Shown here piece after piece: positions 52,857 to 61,842 of a stretch of 64,000 nucleotides of DNA. The DNA lies in contig NZ_CP159830.1 in the NCBI RefSeq assembly GCF_047730085.1, positions 1,364,001 to 1,428,000 on the forward strand, in the 5' to 3' direction. The notes beneath the pieces were generated by a model that saw nothing but the letters and a program-made list of their open reading frames with translations, did no database searches and had not been told where the DNA came from. How positions within the stretch are numbered: the first letter of the stretch is position 1; the number at the start of each line of letters is the position of its first letter. The DNA is from Njordibacter sp937773555 (lineage in GTDB: Bacteria; Pseudomonadota; Gammaproteobacteria; Pseudomonadales; Balneatricaceae). A program made the position numbers and the translations under genes.

Positions 52857-54911
52857 TTGCGTTCCATTACCCAATTAGCTGATTTTCGCAAGCCATTATC
52901 GTTATCTCAACACGCTGGTCATCGCTTGATGCTGGTCGTGGCTATGGTGGAAAATCATGGACTAGCGCAGGCAAAGAAACTGCCTGAGATAGGTGAACCG
53001 TGCCTATGGGTTGACGTGCCGCAAAAAAGACAAAGTCAGGCACCTAAGCACCAATACATCAGTGCAAACCAAGCTAATCAATATTTGGGGACGTCTAATC
53101 AATATGTGATTTATAACGCTCACCGAGGGTTTAATGCGAGCGCTTTATGTGCCCTGAGTGGCACTATTAAGGGTACAGGAGTGTTAATTTTGTTAACACC
53201 TCCCACATCTCAGTGGCAGAGCAACTTTGATTCCCAACTAAAAGCCTACGGTCAGTTAGAGCGTCATGCCCATTCAAATTTCATTCAATGGTGGCAGCGA
53301 CAATGGCAACATCATAGTGCAGTCTATGTCTTGCACGAAGAAGTCAATCAAGTAAAAACTACCCATTGGCAACCTTTCACTAAGCTGCTTAAACAATGGC
53401 CATTGTTAGAACCCACAAGGGAACAACAAAGTATAATAACGACTTTAGTTACGGCTTATAACCAGCAGTCAGAGATCGTGTATACCATCGAAGGCCATAG
53501 GGGAAGGGGTAAGTCTGCCTGTTTGGGTTGGCTGATTAAAACGATAGGTAAGGAGGATAACCACGGCCCTGTTGTCGTTACAGCACCCAGTAAACGCGCC
53601 CTTGGCTCGATGACACAAACTGCAGGTTTGCAAAAGGTAAATTTTCACGCTTTAGATGCACTGTTAGAACAGCGGCCTAAAGCAGGTCTGGTCATTGTTG
53701 ATGAGGCCGCAGCGATACCGTTGTCACAACTTACAAAGCTAGTTAAGCATTATAAATTGGTCGTTTTATCATCCACTCAAGACGGTTATGAGGGCAGTGG
53801 TCAGGGCTACAGATTAAAATTGCCCCATATTATTAGTACCCTAGGGCTAACCAGCAAAGCAATGACATTAACGCAGCCAATGCGCTGGCAGGCTGATGAT
53901 CCTTTAGAGACATTTATTCGCAGTAGCTTTTTATGTGACGTGAGGATACCCGATGCTATGCTAGATTTAGCTACTGAGGATTTACAACACGTTAGCTACA
54001 GGTTAATGACTGGAGAAAAGCTGGCACAGGACAACGAGTTATTAAAGCAAGTCTACGCTTTGCTTATGCTGGCGCATTACCAGACCACACCCCAAGACTT
54101 ACGATTACTTTTGGATCATCCTCAGCATAAAATTTACTTATGTTATGTAAATGACTGCCTTGTTGGCATGGCTTGGGTTGCTCAAGAAGGCAACTTAGAC
54201 AGCACTTTAGCGCAGCAAATTTCACTTGGTAGGCGTCGCATTCAAGGTCATCTTTTGGCTCAAATTTTGGCCCAACAAGCTGGTTTTTCCATCGCTTGTG
54301 AAATGCGTAGTTGGCGCATTCAAAGGCTGGTAGTTTTGCCTAGGTTGCAGGGAAAAGGATTGGGTTCAGCACTTTTAAACCACATTTATGCATGTGGAGA
54401 AGCGCATCAGATTGATTTTATTGGAGCAAGCTTTTCAGCAAGTAATAATACCCTTCGTTTTTGGCTTGCGAATAACTTTACCTCGGCATGGCTAGGTTTG
54501 CGTCCAGATACAGCGACTGGGCTCAATAGTGTGCAAGTGATTCAGCCCATCAGCCAGGGGGCTAAAGCGTTAAAAGACCAGTTAAAATGTCACTTTAAAG
54601 GTTATTTAGATTTTGGCAAAGGCATGTGGTTTACGTCTGTGGATGCTGAAACTTGGCAAGGTATCTATCCTAAATTTATACATGCTACGGCTGCAATGCT
54701 CAATGTTGAGCAACAGCGGCGCTTATTAATTCTGTTGGCAAAAGGACATGCTGGGTTTAGCGGCCCATTGCACTTACTTTATCAGCAACTACTTAATGAC
54801 AAGGATAAACAATTGGTCATGCACGCAGCACAAAATAATACCCACAAAGGGTTGCAAAAAGACGTTAGGCGCCTGGCATTGTCGCTATTACCACCAGAAT
54901 CTGAGCAATGA
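52857..54911 (+). CDS. tmcA: tRNA(Met) cytidine acetyltransferase
   Basis: TmcA makes N4-acetylcytidine at the wobble base of elongator tRNA-Met using acetyl-CoA and ATP. The 684-residue protein has an N-terminal DUF1726 domain, a helicase-like module with Walker A GHRGRGKS (213-220) and Walker B LVIVDEAAAIPLS, then a GNAT domain with RLVVLPRLQGKGLGSALL, and a C-terminal tRNA-binding part. The start is a TTG at 52857 with AAGGA upstream; the first ATG (52926 region) would remove conserved sequence. It is the first of several anticodon-loop modification genes in this stretch. Confidence 0.95.
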   Translation: MRSITQLADFRKPLSLSQHAGHRLMLVVAMVENHGLAQAKKLPEIGEPCLWVDVPQKRQSQAPKHQYISANQANQYLGTSNQYVIYNAHRGFNASALCALSGTIKGTGVLILLTPPTSQWQSNFDSQLKAYGQLERHAHSNFIQWWQRQWQHHSAVYVLHEEVNQVKTTHWQPFTKLLKQWPLLEPTREQQSIITTLVTAYNQQSEIVYTIEGHRGRGKSACLGWLIKTIGKEDNHGPVVVTAPSKRALGSMTQTAGLQKVNFHALDALLEQRPKAGLVIVDEAAAIPLSQLTKLVKHYKLVVLSSTQDGYEGSGQGYRLKLPHIISTLGLTSKAMTLTQPMRWQADDPLETFIRSSFLCDVRIPDAMLDLATEDLQHVSYRLMTGEKLAQDNELLKQVYALLMLAHYQTTPQDLRLLLDHPQHKIYLCYVNDCLVGMAWVAQEGNLDSTLAQQISLGRRRIQGHLLAQILAQQAGFSIACEMRSWRIQRLVVLPRLQGKGLGSALLNHIYACGEAHQIDFIGASFSASNNTLRFWLANNFTSAWLGLRPDTATGLNSVQVIQPISQGAKALKDQLKCHFKGYLDFGKGMWFTSVDAETWQGIYPKFIHATAAMLNVEQQRRLLILLAKGHAGFSGPLHLLYQQLLNDKDKQLVMHAAQNNTHKGLQKDVRRLALSLLPPESEQ

Positions 54912-54973
54912 TCCACAGCACATTCGGGATAAACTCGGTATACTTCAATCTTTGTCAATTTGTCTGATTATTC

Positions 54974-56014
54974 ATGAATACAGTTAAACTTACCCAATAT
55001 AGTCATGGTGCTGGGTGTGGGTGTAAAATCTCACCAAAAGTCCTCGACAAAATACTGCAATCCCAGTTGCCAAAATTCTCTCATCCGAACTTAATCGTAG
55101 GTAACGAAAGCCGTGACGATGCAGCTGTTTTTGATTTGGGTGATGGCACAGGTATTATCAGCACCACAGATTTTTTTATGCCTATTGTAGATGACCCGTT
55201 TGATTTCGGTCGGGTAGCTGCCACTAATGCTATAAGTGATGTCTACGCTATGGGCGGCCAACCTTTAATGGCGATTGCAATCTTAGGATGGCCAGTAGAC
55301 ACACTGGCACCCGAAGTGGCCGCTATGGTAATCGACGGCGCAAGAGATGTATGTGCTAAGGCTAATATTTGTCTTGCTGGTGGCCACAGTATTGATGCAC
55401 CAGAGCCCATATTTGGATTGGCTGTAACCGGAAGAGTGGCCTTAGAGCACCTTCAACGAAATGACCAAGCTCAAGCAGGAGACCGACTCATGCTGACCAA
55501 ACCATTGGGAGTAGGTATTTTAACCACTGCTGAAAAACGCGGTATATTGCGCCCACAGGATGTTAACCTGGCGCGTGACAATATGGTTAAACTTAATGAC
55601 ATAGGAGCAAAACTAGCACGTCTAACTGGCGTTCATGCTATGACAGACGTAACAGGTTTTGGGCTTATGGGGCATTTGGCAGAAGTATGTGAGGGCAGCC
55701 AATTACAGGCTGAAGTAGAATTTGACAAAATCCCCTTATTAACTGACCTTCAGTACTACCTAGACCAAGGCTGTGTGCCTGGGGGAAGCGGTAGAAACTT
55801 CGACAGCTATGGCCATAAACTAGGCGCACTCAATAAAGACCAGTTAAATATCCTCTGCGACCCACAAACCAGTGGCGGCTTGTTAGTGGCTGTAGCCAAA
55901 GATCAAGTTACTGCAGCTGAAGCCCTTTGCCGTGCCGCAGCGCAAGACTGTGTTTGGATCGGAGACTTATTTGCACCAAAAGATGCGCAAAAACACTGGA
56001 TTTCGGTGCTATAG
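54974..56014 (+). CDS. selD: Selenophosphate synthetase
   Basis: SelD makes selenophosphate from selenide and ATP. The 346-residue protein begins RLTQ-like VKLTQYSHGAGCGCKISP, with catalytic C17 and K18. It is the cysteine form, with no in-frame TGA selenocysteine codon. Other motifs are NESRDDAAVFDLGDG, AGGHSID and CDPQTSGGLLVAV. The gene is followed after 1 base by selU, so its product here most directly serves tRNA selenouridine. No selA or selB gene is in the window. Confidence 0.97.
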   Translation: MNTVKLTQYSHGAGCGCKISPKVLDKILQSQLPKFSHPNLIVGNESRDDAAVFDLGDGTGIISTTDFFMPIVDDPFDFGRVAATNAISDVYAMGGQPLMAIAILGWPVDTLAPEVAAMVIDGARDVCAKANICLAGGHSIDAPEPIFGLAVTGRVALEHLQRNDQAQAGDRLMLTKPLGVGILTTAEKRGILRPQDVNLARDNMVKLNDIGAKLARLTGVHAMTDVTGFGLMGHLAEVCEGSQLQAEVEFDKIPLLTDLQYYLDQGCVPGGSGRNFDSYGHKLGALNKDQLNILCDPQTSGGLLVAVAKDQVTAAEALCRAAAQDCVWIGDLFAPKDAQKHWISVL

Positions 56015-56015
56015 T

Positions 56016-57146
56016 ATGTCCAATAAAGCCCTATTAATGGTCATGCCCAAGCCAATTCAAGCGGCCCAGTTTGATGACTTGCTATTGGGTCAACGGCCCA
56101 TGTTTGATGTACGAGCACCTATAGAATTTAGTAAAGGCGCTTTTCCTAATGTAATCAACTTGCCCTTAATGAGTGATGATGAGCGCCACCAAATAGGCAG
56201 CTGTTATAAAGAACAAGGCCAAGAAGCTGCGATCACTTTAGGTCACCAGTTAGTCAGTGGCACGACGAAAAACCAACGGGTTGAACAATGGCATGCGTTT
56301 GCAAGCCAGCACCCCAATGCAGTGCTATATTGTTTTCGGGGTGGGCTTAGGTCTAAAGTGACGCAGCAATGGCTAGCCGAAGCAGGTATTGCAATTCCGT
56401 TTGTGGAAGGTGGGTACAAAGCACTTCGTACGCACCTGATAGAGCGCTTAGACAAATTGGTAGAAGATGTCCCGGCATTTGTACTTAGTGGCCGCACTGG
56501 TACAGGTAAGACAGAGATACTGCCTCAGTTTGATCGGACGATTGATTTAGAAGGTATCGCCAAGCACCGTGGGTCTAGTTTTGGTAAATACATTGAAGAG
56601 CAGCCTAGTCAAATTAACTTTGAAAATAGTCTAGCCATTGCTTTAATGCGGCTCAAAAAGGCCTCTAATACTCCAGTTATTTACGAAGACGAAAGTCGTT
56701 TGGTAGGGTGTCGTTTACTCCCACTAAGCCTCCAAGCTAAACTTAAATCCTCTCCTATAATGGTTTTAAATGATTGTTTTGATGCCCGTGTTGATCGTAT
56801 TTTTGGTGAGTATGTAGTAAGGGCTATCGCTGCATGGCAGCAAGAGCTAGCTGATCCCAACGATGCTTTCTTAGCTTTTGGTGATAGCCTTTTACAGAGT
56901 ATCAATCGTATTCGTAAACGTTTGGGTAGTGAAGCTCATACGCATCTTGTTAAACTGCTTGAAAAGGCTTTAAATCAACAGTCAAAGCATAATAACTTAA
57001 CACATCATAAAAATTGGATTAGTTATTTACTGATTCATTATTATGACCCAATGTACGACTACCAACTTTCCCTTAAGCAGGATCGTGTGGTGATGCAGGG
57101 AACCTCAAGTGAAATTGTCAGTTGGTATAAAACTAATAATTTTTAA
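56016..57146 (+). CDS. selU: tRNA 2-selenouridine synthase
   Basis: SelU (MnmH) replaces sulfur by selenium in wobble 2-thiouridine through a geranylated intermediate. The 376-residue protein has an N-terminal rhodanese domain with its active cysteine at C106 (LYCFRGGLRSK) and a C-terminal P-loop domain with GRTGTGKT (159-166). I take the ATG at 56016, one base after the selD stop; the frame opens further upstream, but only inside selD. The tight selD-selU coupling marks the selenouridine trait. Confidence 0.95.
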   Translation: MSNKALLMVMPKPIQAAQFDDLLLGQRPMFDVRAPIEFSKGAFPNVINLPLMSDDERHQIGSCYKEQGQEAAITLGHQLVSGTTKNQRVEQWHAFASQHPNAVLYCFRGGLRSKVTQQWLAEAGIAIPFVEGGYKALRTHLIERLDKLVEDVPAFVLSGRTGTGKTEILPQFDRTIDLEGIAKHRGSSFGKYIEEQPSQINFENSLAIALMRLKKASNTPVIYEDESRLVGCRLLPLSLQAKLKSSPIMVLNDCFDARVDRIFGEYVVRAIAAWQQELADPNDAFLAFGDSLLQSINRIRKRLGSEAHTHLVKLLEKALNQQSKHNNLTHHKNWISYLLIHYYDPMYDYQLSLKQDRVVMQGTSSEIVSWYKTNNF

Positions 57147-57179
57147 TTGGCCTAATCGACTTTAAGGACACACTATATC

Positions 57180-58289
57180 ATGAAATCAAGAGCTGCTATT
57201 GCCTTAGCTAAAGGCCAACCATTAACTATTTCAGACATTGATGTAGATGGACCAAAAGCAGGTGAGGTGCTGGTGCGAATGGTTGCTACAGGTGTATGTC
57301 ACACTGACGCATTTACCTTGTCTGGAGCTGACCCAGAAGGAATTTTTCCATCTGTTCTGGGCCATGAAGGTGGTGGTGTAGTAGAAGAAATCGGTGCAGG
57401 TGTCACTAGTCTTGCTGTAGGTGACCACGTTATTCCTTTATACACACCAGAATGTGGCCAGTGTAAATTTTGCTTGTCAGGTAAAACTAACCTTTGCCAA
57501 GCCATTCGAGGTACCCAAGGTAAAGGTTTAATGCCTGATGGCAGCAGCCGATTCTCTTTAAACGGCAAAACACTGTTCCATTACATGGGCACTTCTACTT
57601 TTTCTGAGTACACGGTTGTTCCCGAAATTGCCCTTGCGAAAATCAACAAGGCTGCACCACTGGAGAAAGTATGTCTGCTAGGCTGTGGTATAACCACAGG
57701 TATTGGCGCAGTACTTAATACAGCTAAGGTTCAGCCAGGCGATTCAGTTGCCGTGTTTGGTATGGGTGGAATAGGTTTGAGCGTAGTCCAGGGTGCTGTA
57801 ATGGCTGGTGCTAGCCGCATTATTGTTATTGATATTAATGAAGATAAATTTGAAATGGCGAAAATGTTGGGTGCTACAGATTGCATTAACCCAAAGAACT
57901 ATTCAGATGCTATTCAGGACGTTATTGTAGACCTAACCGATGGCGGTGTAGACTTTTCGTTTGAATGTATTGGTAACGTAGACGTTATGCGTTCAGCTTT
58001 AGAATGCTGTCACAAGGGTTGGGGTGAGTCAGTAATAATAGGAGTTGCTGGAGCGGGTCAAGAAATCAGTACCCGACCATTCCAGTTAGTCACTGGCCGA
58101 GTCTGGCGCGGAACCGCTTTTGGTGGTGTTAAAGGCCGCACACAGCTACCAGGTTACGTAGAGCGCTATATGGCTGGTGAAATAAAAATAGACCCAATGG
58201 TGACACATACCATGGGTTTAGAAGACATCAACAAAGCTTTTGACCTCATGCATAGCGGTGAAAGCATTCGCTCTGTTATCATTTTTTAG
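57180..58289 (+). CDS. frmA: S-(hydroxymethyl)glutathione dehydrogenase / class III alcohol dehydrogenase
   Basis: This is the zinc enzyme of glutathione-dependent formaldehyde oxidation. The 369 residues show the catalytic zinc ligands in GVCHTDAFTLSG and LGHEGGG. The structural zinc cysteines are in CGQCKFCLSGKTNLCQ, and the NAD-binding loop is FGMGGIGLSVVQGA. FQLVTGRVWRGTAFGGVKGR is typical of class III. AAGGA lies before the ATG. No FrmR repressor gene precedes it. It forms an operon with fghA, 12 bases downstream. Confidence 0.97.
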   Translation: MKSRAAIALAKGQPLTISDIDVDGPKAGEVLVRMVATGVCHTDAFTLSGADPEGIFPSVLGHEGGGVVEEIGAGVTSLAVGDHVIPLYTPECGQCKFCLSGKTNLCQAIRGTQGKGLMPDGSSRFSLNGKTLFHYMGTSTFSEYTVVPEIALAKINKAAPLEKVCLLGCGITTGIGAVLNTAKVQPGDSVAVFGMGGIGLSVVQGAVMAGASRIIVIDINEDKFEMAKMLGATDCINPKNYSDAIQDVIVDLTDGGVDFSFECIGNVDVMRSALECCHKGWGESVIIGVAGAGQEISTRPFQLVTGRVWRGTAFGGVKGRTQLPGYVERYMAGEIKIDPMVTHTMGLEDINKAFDLMHSGESIRSVIIF

Positions 58290-58301
58290 GAACCATCTGT
58301 C

Positions 58302-59171
58302 ATGTCTTTAAAACAAATTTCAGAAGTCAAAGTCAGTGGTGGCCGCCTATTGCGGGTAGAACATTGGTCTGCGGTGTGCAACGGGAGCATGACCTTTGCT
58401 ATATTCTTGCCACCACAAGCAAAACAGGTCACTGAAACAAAAATGGTGCCAGTGCTCTATTGGTTATCGGGCCTCACTTGTAACGATGAAAACTTTAGCC
58501 AAAAGGCTGGTGCATTTAGTATGGCCACAAAATTGGGTATGGCTATCGTTATGCCGGATACTAGCCCTCGTGACGCTGCCATAGGGGGCGAAGACGAAGC
58601 CTACGACCTTGGCACTGGCGCAGGTTTTTACGTCAACGCTACTCAGGCGCCTTGGTCTGATGCTTACAACATGTACAGTTATGTTACAGAAGAACTGCCA
58701 AGTATCATTCAAACCCACTATGCAGTGAGTGATCAGGCAGCTATTAGTGGCCACTCCATGGGAGGTCATGGGGCATTGATCTGCGCTTTAAAAAACCCAG
58801 GTAAATACGCTTCAGTATCAGCTTTTGCTCCCATTACGTCTCCATCGCAGTGTCCTTGGGGCCGAAAGGGCCTTACAGCATATTTGGGAAGCGATGAGGA
58901 CACATGGGCAGATTGGGATGCTAGCCACCTGGTACAAAAAAACCATGACGCAGGCATTATACCGCAGGCTATTTTGATTGATCAGGGTGCCAGTGATCCA
59001 TTTTATGCTGATCAGCTGATGCCAGAATTATTCAACGCAACCTGTGAGCGTTTGCACCATCCAGTCGACTATCGTGAGCGAGAGGGTTACGACCATAGCT
59101 ACTACTATATAAGCAGCTTTATTGATGAACACCTTCAGTACCATGCTGCAAACCTTGGAATAACGGCATAA
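58302..59171 (+). CDS. fghA: S-formylglutathione hydrolase
   Basis: This enzyme hydrolyses S-formylglutathione to formate and glutathione, the step after FrmA. The 289-residue esterase D family protein has YWLSGLTCNDENF (oxyanion region), the nucleophile serine in ISGHSMGGHGAL and the histidine in GYDHSYYYISSF. The glutathione-dependent formaldehyde route ends in formate. No clear formate dehydrogenase is seen here except possibly the unassigned molybdoenzyme at 50715. Confidence 0.96.
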   Translation: MSLKQISEVKVSGGRLLRVEHWSAVCNGSMTFAIFLPPQAKQVTETKMVPVLYWLSGLTCNDENFSQKAGAFSMATKLGMAIVMPDTSPRDAAIGGEDEAYDLGTGAGFYVNATQAPWSDAYNMYSYVTEELPSIIQTHYAVSDQAAISGHSMGGHGALICALKNPGKYASVSAFAPITSPSQCPWGRKGLTAYLGSDEDTWADWDASHLVQKNHDAGIIPQAILIDQGASDPFYADQLMPELFNATCERLHHPVDYREREGYDHSYYYISSFIDEHLQYHAANLGITA

Positions 59172-59174
59172 ATA

Positions 59175-59522
59175 ATGACAGAAAAAAAGCGTCAAACTCG
59201 CCATGGTCATATGGCTCGTGTATCAAAGCTAGCCCTAGGTGATCATGCTTTACCCGTGCGTTTTATGTACAAAACCATACCAGAACACAGTAATGATACT
59301 GGCTGGCGTTTGTTCACAGGATATGAAACTCCAGAATTTCTAAACGAGTTCTCAAATCTAGAACCTTTCCCGTTGGAGCCTATGTGCGAAGCTGATTTAA
59401 CCCTAGAAGCTCTGTTAGATAGTAATGCCGGTACTGTATGGGAAAGGGCTCCAGAACAATCATGGCAACAAGTTCACGACTTTGAAATTCCCGTGGAAGA
59501 AGTTGATGTTGAAGTGAGCTAA
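59175..59522 (+). CDS. DUF2185 (Imm33-like) domain protein
   Basis: This 115-residue soluble protein has the DUF2185 pattern: ALPVRFMYKTIPEHSNDTGWRLFTGYETPEFLN, followed by LLDSNAGTVWERAP. Relatives include immunity proteins (Imm33-like), but no toxin gene is nearby and the gene is embedded in an operon. It starts 3 bases after fghA and its stop shares one base with the ATG of the next gene (TAATG at 59520-59524). Its role beside formaldehyde detoxification is unknown. Confidence 0.8.
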   Translation: MTEKKRQTRHGHMARVSKLALGDHALPVRFMYKTIPEHSNDTGWRLFTGYETPEFLNEFSNLEPFPLEPMCEADLTLEALLDSNAGTVWERAPEQSWQQVHDFEIPVEEVDVEVS

Positions 59523-60307
59523 TGCTGCTCAATACGTTTCAATTTAATACGACTGGCGGTCACCCATTAGTCGTTTTACATGGGTTATTTGGGTCACAGG
59601 ATAACTGGCGCAGCCAAGCTTTAGAGTGGGCACAAAATCGCTGGGTGATCACCATGGACCTACGTAATCATGGAATGTCTGGCCATCACCCATTAATGAA
59701 CTATGCCACCATGGCAGAAGATGTGTGTGGTACGCTAGATGAGTTAGGTTTAAAAAGAGTCGACCTTTTAGGTCATTCGATGGGGGGTAAAGTGGCGATG
59801 CAATTAGCCATAAATCAACCGCAGCGCGTTAATAGCTTAGTGATAGCTGATATTGCCCCAGTGGCGTATCAACCGCGTCACCAAAGTATATTGGCAGGCC
59901 TTAACAGCATTGATCTAGCCACATTAGCGTCCCGCAAACAGGCGCTAGACTTACTTATAAACTATGAACCAGATGTGCAGGTCTGTCAGTTTTTATTAAA
60001 AAGTTTGTATAAAAATAATGCAGGGGAGTTTGCACTACGCTATAACCTTAAAGCCATTAAAGATAACTACCAGGCTATTAGTGCAGCGCCTAAATCATCT
60101 AAAGAACTGCCATGCTTCAGTGGCCCAGTATTAATACTTAAGGGTGCAGATTCCCATTACATTTTAGCCGACCATAAGATCGCGTTTGACACTTTATTGC
60201 CCAATGCAGAGCTTAAAATAATGACTGGGTGCGGCCATTGGCTTCATGCTGAAAAACCAGAGTTATTTTGCCGTCTGGTGACCCGTTTTTTAGATAGCCT
60301 CGCCTAA
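59522..60307 (+). CDS. Alpha/beta-hydrolase esterase (YbfF-like)
   Basis: This 261-residue acyl-ester hydrolase has the oxyanion segment VLHGLFGSQDNWRS, the nucleophile elbow LLGHSMGGKVAMQLA and the histidine in CGHWLHAEKPELF. The close match to the YbfF family suggests activity on short or acyl-CoA-type esters; the substrate is not shown. It is translationally coupled to the DUF2185 gene and precedes the glycosyltransferase gene by 3 bases, so five genes from frmA to 61471 look like one operon. Confidence 0.88.
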   Translation: MLLNTFQFNTTGGHPLVVLHGLFGSQDNWRSQALEWAQNRWVITMDLRNHGMSGHHPLMNYATMAEDVCGTLDELGLKRVDLLGHSMGGKVAMQLAINQPQRVNSLVIADIAPVAYQPRHQSILAGLNSIDLATLASRKQALDLLINYEPDVQVCQFLLKSLYKNNAGEFALRYNLKAIKDNYQAISAAPKSSKELPCFSGPVLILKGADSHYILADHKIAFDTLLPNAELKIMTGCGHWLHAEKPELFCRLVTRFLDSLA

Positions 60308-60310
60308 GTC

Positions 60311-61471
60311 GTGCGCATATTATTACTTTCAGCCTACGACGCAAAAAGCCATCAGTACTGGCGTGAGGGTTTAGTAGCTCAGTTTCCAAACTATGAATGG
60401 ACCCAATTAGTGCTGCCTGGGCGTTATTTTAGTTGGCGTATTCGTGGTAACAGCATGCAGTGGGCTCTAGGAGAACGGTCTACGTTAGAGCAGCCATATG
60501 ATTTAGTGATTGCAACATCGATGGTCGACTTAGCATCCCTAAAAGGGTTTGTAGCTAATTTAGCGAATATCCCAACCCTTCTCTATTTCCACGAAAATCA
60601 ATTTGTTTACCCGCCAAGTCAGGCTAATGCTAAGCACCACTTGGATCCTAAAATGGTGAGCCTCTATGCAGCTTTAGCAGCGGATAGATTAGTATTCAAT
60701 AGTCAATACAACCAGCAAAGCTTTAGTGCTGGGGTGGAGGACTTGCTCAACCAACTGCCCGAAAAAATGCCGCTAAACGTGGTTGAATTGTTAGGTAGGA
60801 AAAGTTGCGTGTTACCAGTGCCTCTTGCATCTTTGGATGCTAGATATATGACTCTTAAAAATAATGATTCTCAGCAAACCCCTTGGCCCAAATCAGAAGA
60901 TGGGGCACCCTTAAGGTTAGTCTGGGCGGCACGGTGGGAATACGACAAAGGCCCGCAACAACTCCAAGCCATATTACAAGAATTGCGAAAAAGAGGTGTA
61001 GACTTTCAGTTGTGCGTGCTGGGGCAAACATTTCGCCAACAACCAATAGAGTTTAATCAGATAAAAGCTGAGTTCGCTACTAACCTGGTTCAATTTGGCT
61101 ATGCAGCCTCTCGCCAGCACTACCTAAACTGGCTGGCGGGGGCAGATATGATCTTATCTACTGCACTGCATGAGTTTCAAGGACTCGCTGTGTTAGAAGC
61201 GGTTCAGCTCGGTTGTATCCCCATATTGCCAAATCGTCTGGTGTATGCTGAAATTTTTGGCTTAAAGTATGTCTATGAGTCTACCCCTGAAGATCGTCAA
61301 AAAGAATCTATTGCAGCAGTTAACCTGATACAAAAGCTGGCACTAGGCCCAAATCAGGGTGATTTAGCTAAGACGGTTGCTCAGTCCTTAGCGTGGCCCT
61401 CCATGAAACATAAATATCACCAATTGTTGAATTTTAAAGTATCTAAAACGCCAGAATGTATTACGTTTTAA
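60311..61471 (+). CDS. Glycosyltransferase related to tRNA-queuosine alpha-mannosyltransferase (QTMAN/GTDC1)
   Basis: This 386-residue GT4-type protein starts at a GTG 3 bases after the esterase stop. The N-terminal DUF3524 part (ILLLSAYDAKSHQYWREGL, WRIRGNSMQWA and YFHENQFVYP) aligns well with the animal enzyme that mannosylates queuosine in tRNA-Asp. The C-terminal part LVWAARWEYDKGPQ, then STALHEFQGLAVLEAVQLG and LPNRLVYAEIFG, matches the nucleotide-sugar domain. In bacteria the acceptor is less certain. Neighbouring tRNA-modification genes support, but do not prove, a tRNA role. Confidence 0.8.
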   Translation: MRILLLSAYDAKSHQYWREGLVAQFPNYEWTQLVLPGRYFSWRIRGNSMQWALGERSTLEQPYDLVIATSMVDLASLKGFVANLANIPTLLYFHENQFVYPPSQANAKHHLDPKMVSLYAALAADRLVFNSQYNQQSFSAGVEDLLNQLPEKMPLNVVELLGRKSCVLPVPLASLDARYMTLKNNDSQQTPWPKSEDGAPLRLVWAARWEYDKGPQQLQAILQELRKRGVDFQLCVLGQTFRQQPIEFNQIKAEFATNLVQFGYAASRQHYLNWLAGADMILSTALHEFQGLAVLEAVQLGCIPILPNRLVYAEIFGLKYVYESTPEDRQKESIAAVNLIQKLALGPNQGDLAKTVAQSLAWPSMKHKYHQLLNFKVSKTPECITF

Positions 61472-61658
61472 GGTTTTATTTAAACTGTTACTTCAAGGGT
61501 TTTCAATACGTACTGCTATTCTTGCACCTTAAGGTTATTGATGGACGAGCAGATTTTAACGTTGCAACAAATACAAGAGGTAAACACAAATGGGGCTCGA
61601 AGCGTGTTAAAATACGCTTATTAGACGACTCAACAACCGCTATTGGGCAAAACCAACT

Positions 61659-61838
61659 ATGACCCGTGCCAAAAAGAAAATGCCTGCTGTAGCTGGGGTA
61701 ACCTTTAACCCCCATAAGAAGAAAAAGATTGTTGCTAAATCTTTTTCGCCTTCAAGTTATCAAGCACGTAAACAAAAAGGCTTAGCCACCAAAAAGAAAC
61801 AAATATCTGTATTCCAACAACACCAAGACGAGGCCTAG
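61659..61838 (+). CDS. Small lysine-rich protein, 59 residues
   Basis: This short ORF is strongly basic: it begins MTRAKKKMPAVAGVTFNP, then HKKKKIVAKSF, YQARKQKGLATKKKQ, and ends FQQHQDEA. I do not recognise a family. Nucleic-acid or ribosome binding is plausible from charge alone. Its stop is 4 bases before the DUF599 start, which suggests a real, co-transcribed gene. AT-rich sequence with a possible -10 (TAAAAT, about 61608) and a 6-base inverted repeat (AAGCGT/ACGCTT, 61600-61619) lie upstream. No strong ribosome-binding site is visible. Confidence 0.55.
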   Translation: MTRAKKKMPAVAGVTFNPHKKKKIVAKSFSPSSYQARKQKGLATKKKQISVFQQHQDEA

Positions 61839-61842
61839 TTTA

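Noticed and set aside
55010..55030. Possible selenocysteine in SelD
   Set aside because: The codons read Gly-Cys-Gly-Cys-Lys with TGT codons, so there is no in-frame TGA.
55932..56015. Longer N-terminus for SelU beginning inside selD
   Set aside because: It would add 28 residues absent from the family and overlap the selD 3' end; the ATG at 56016 directly follows the selD stop.
61503..61715. 70-codon minus-strand frame before the DUF599 gene
   Set aside because: It overlaps the more plausible plus-strand basic ORF, has no ribosome-binding site, and has irregular composition.
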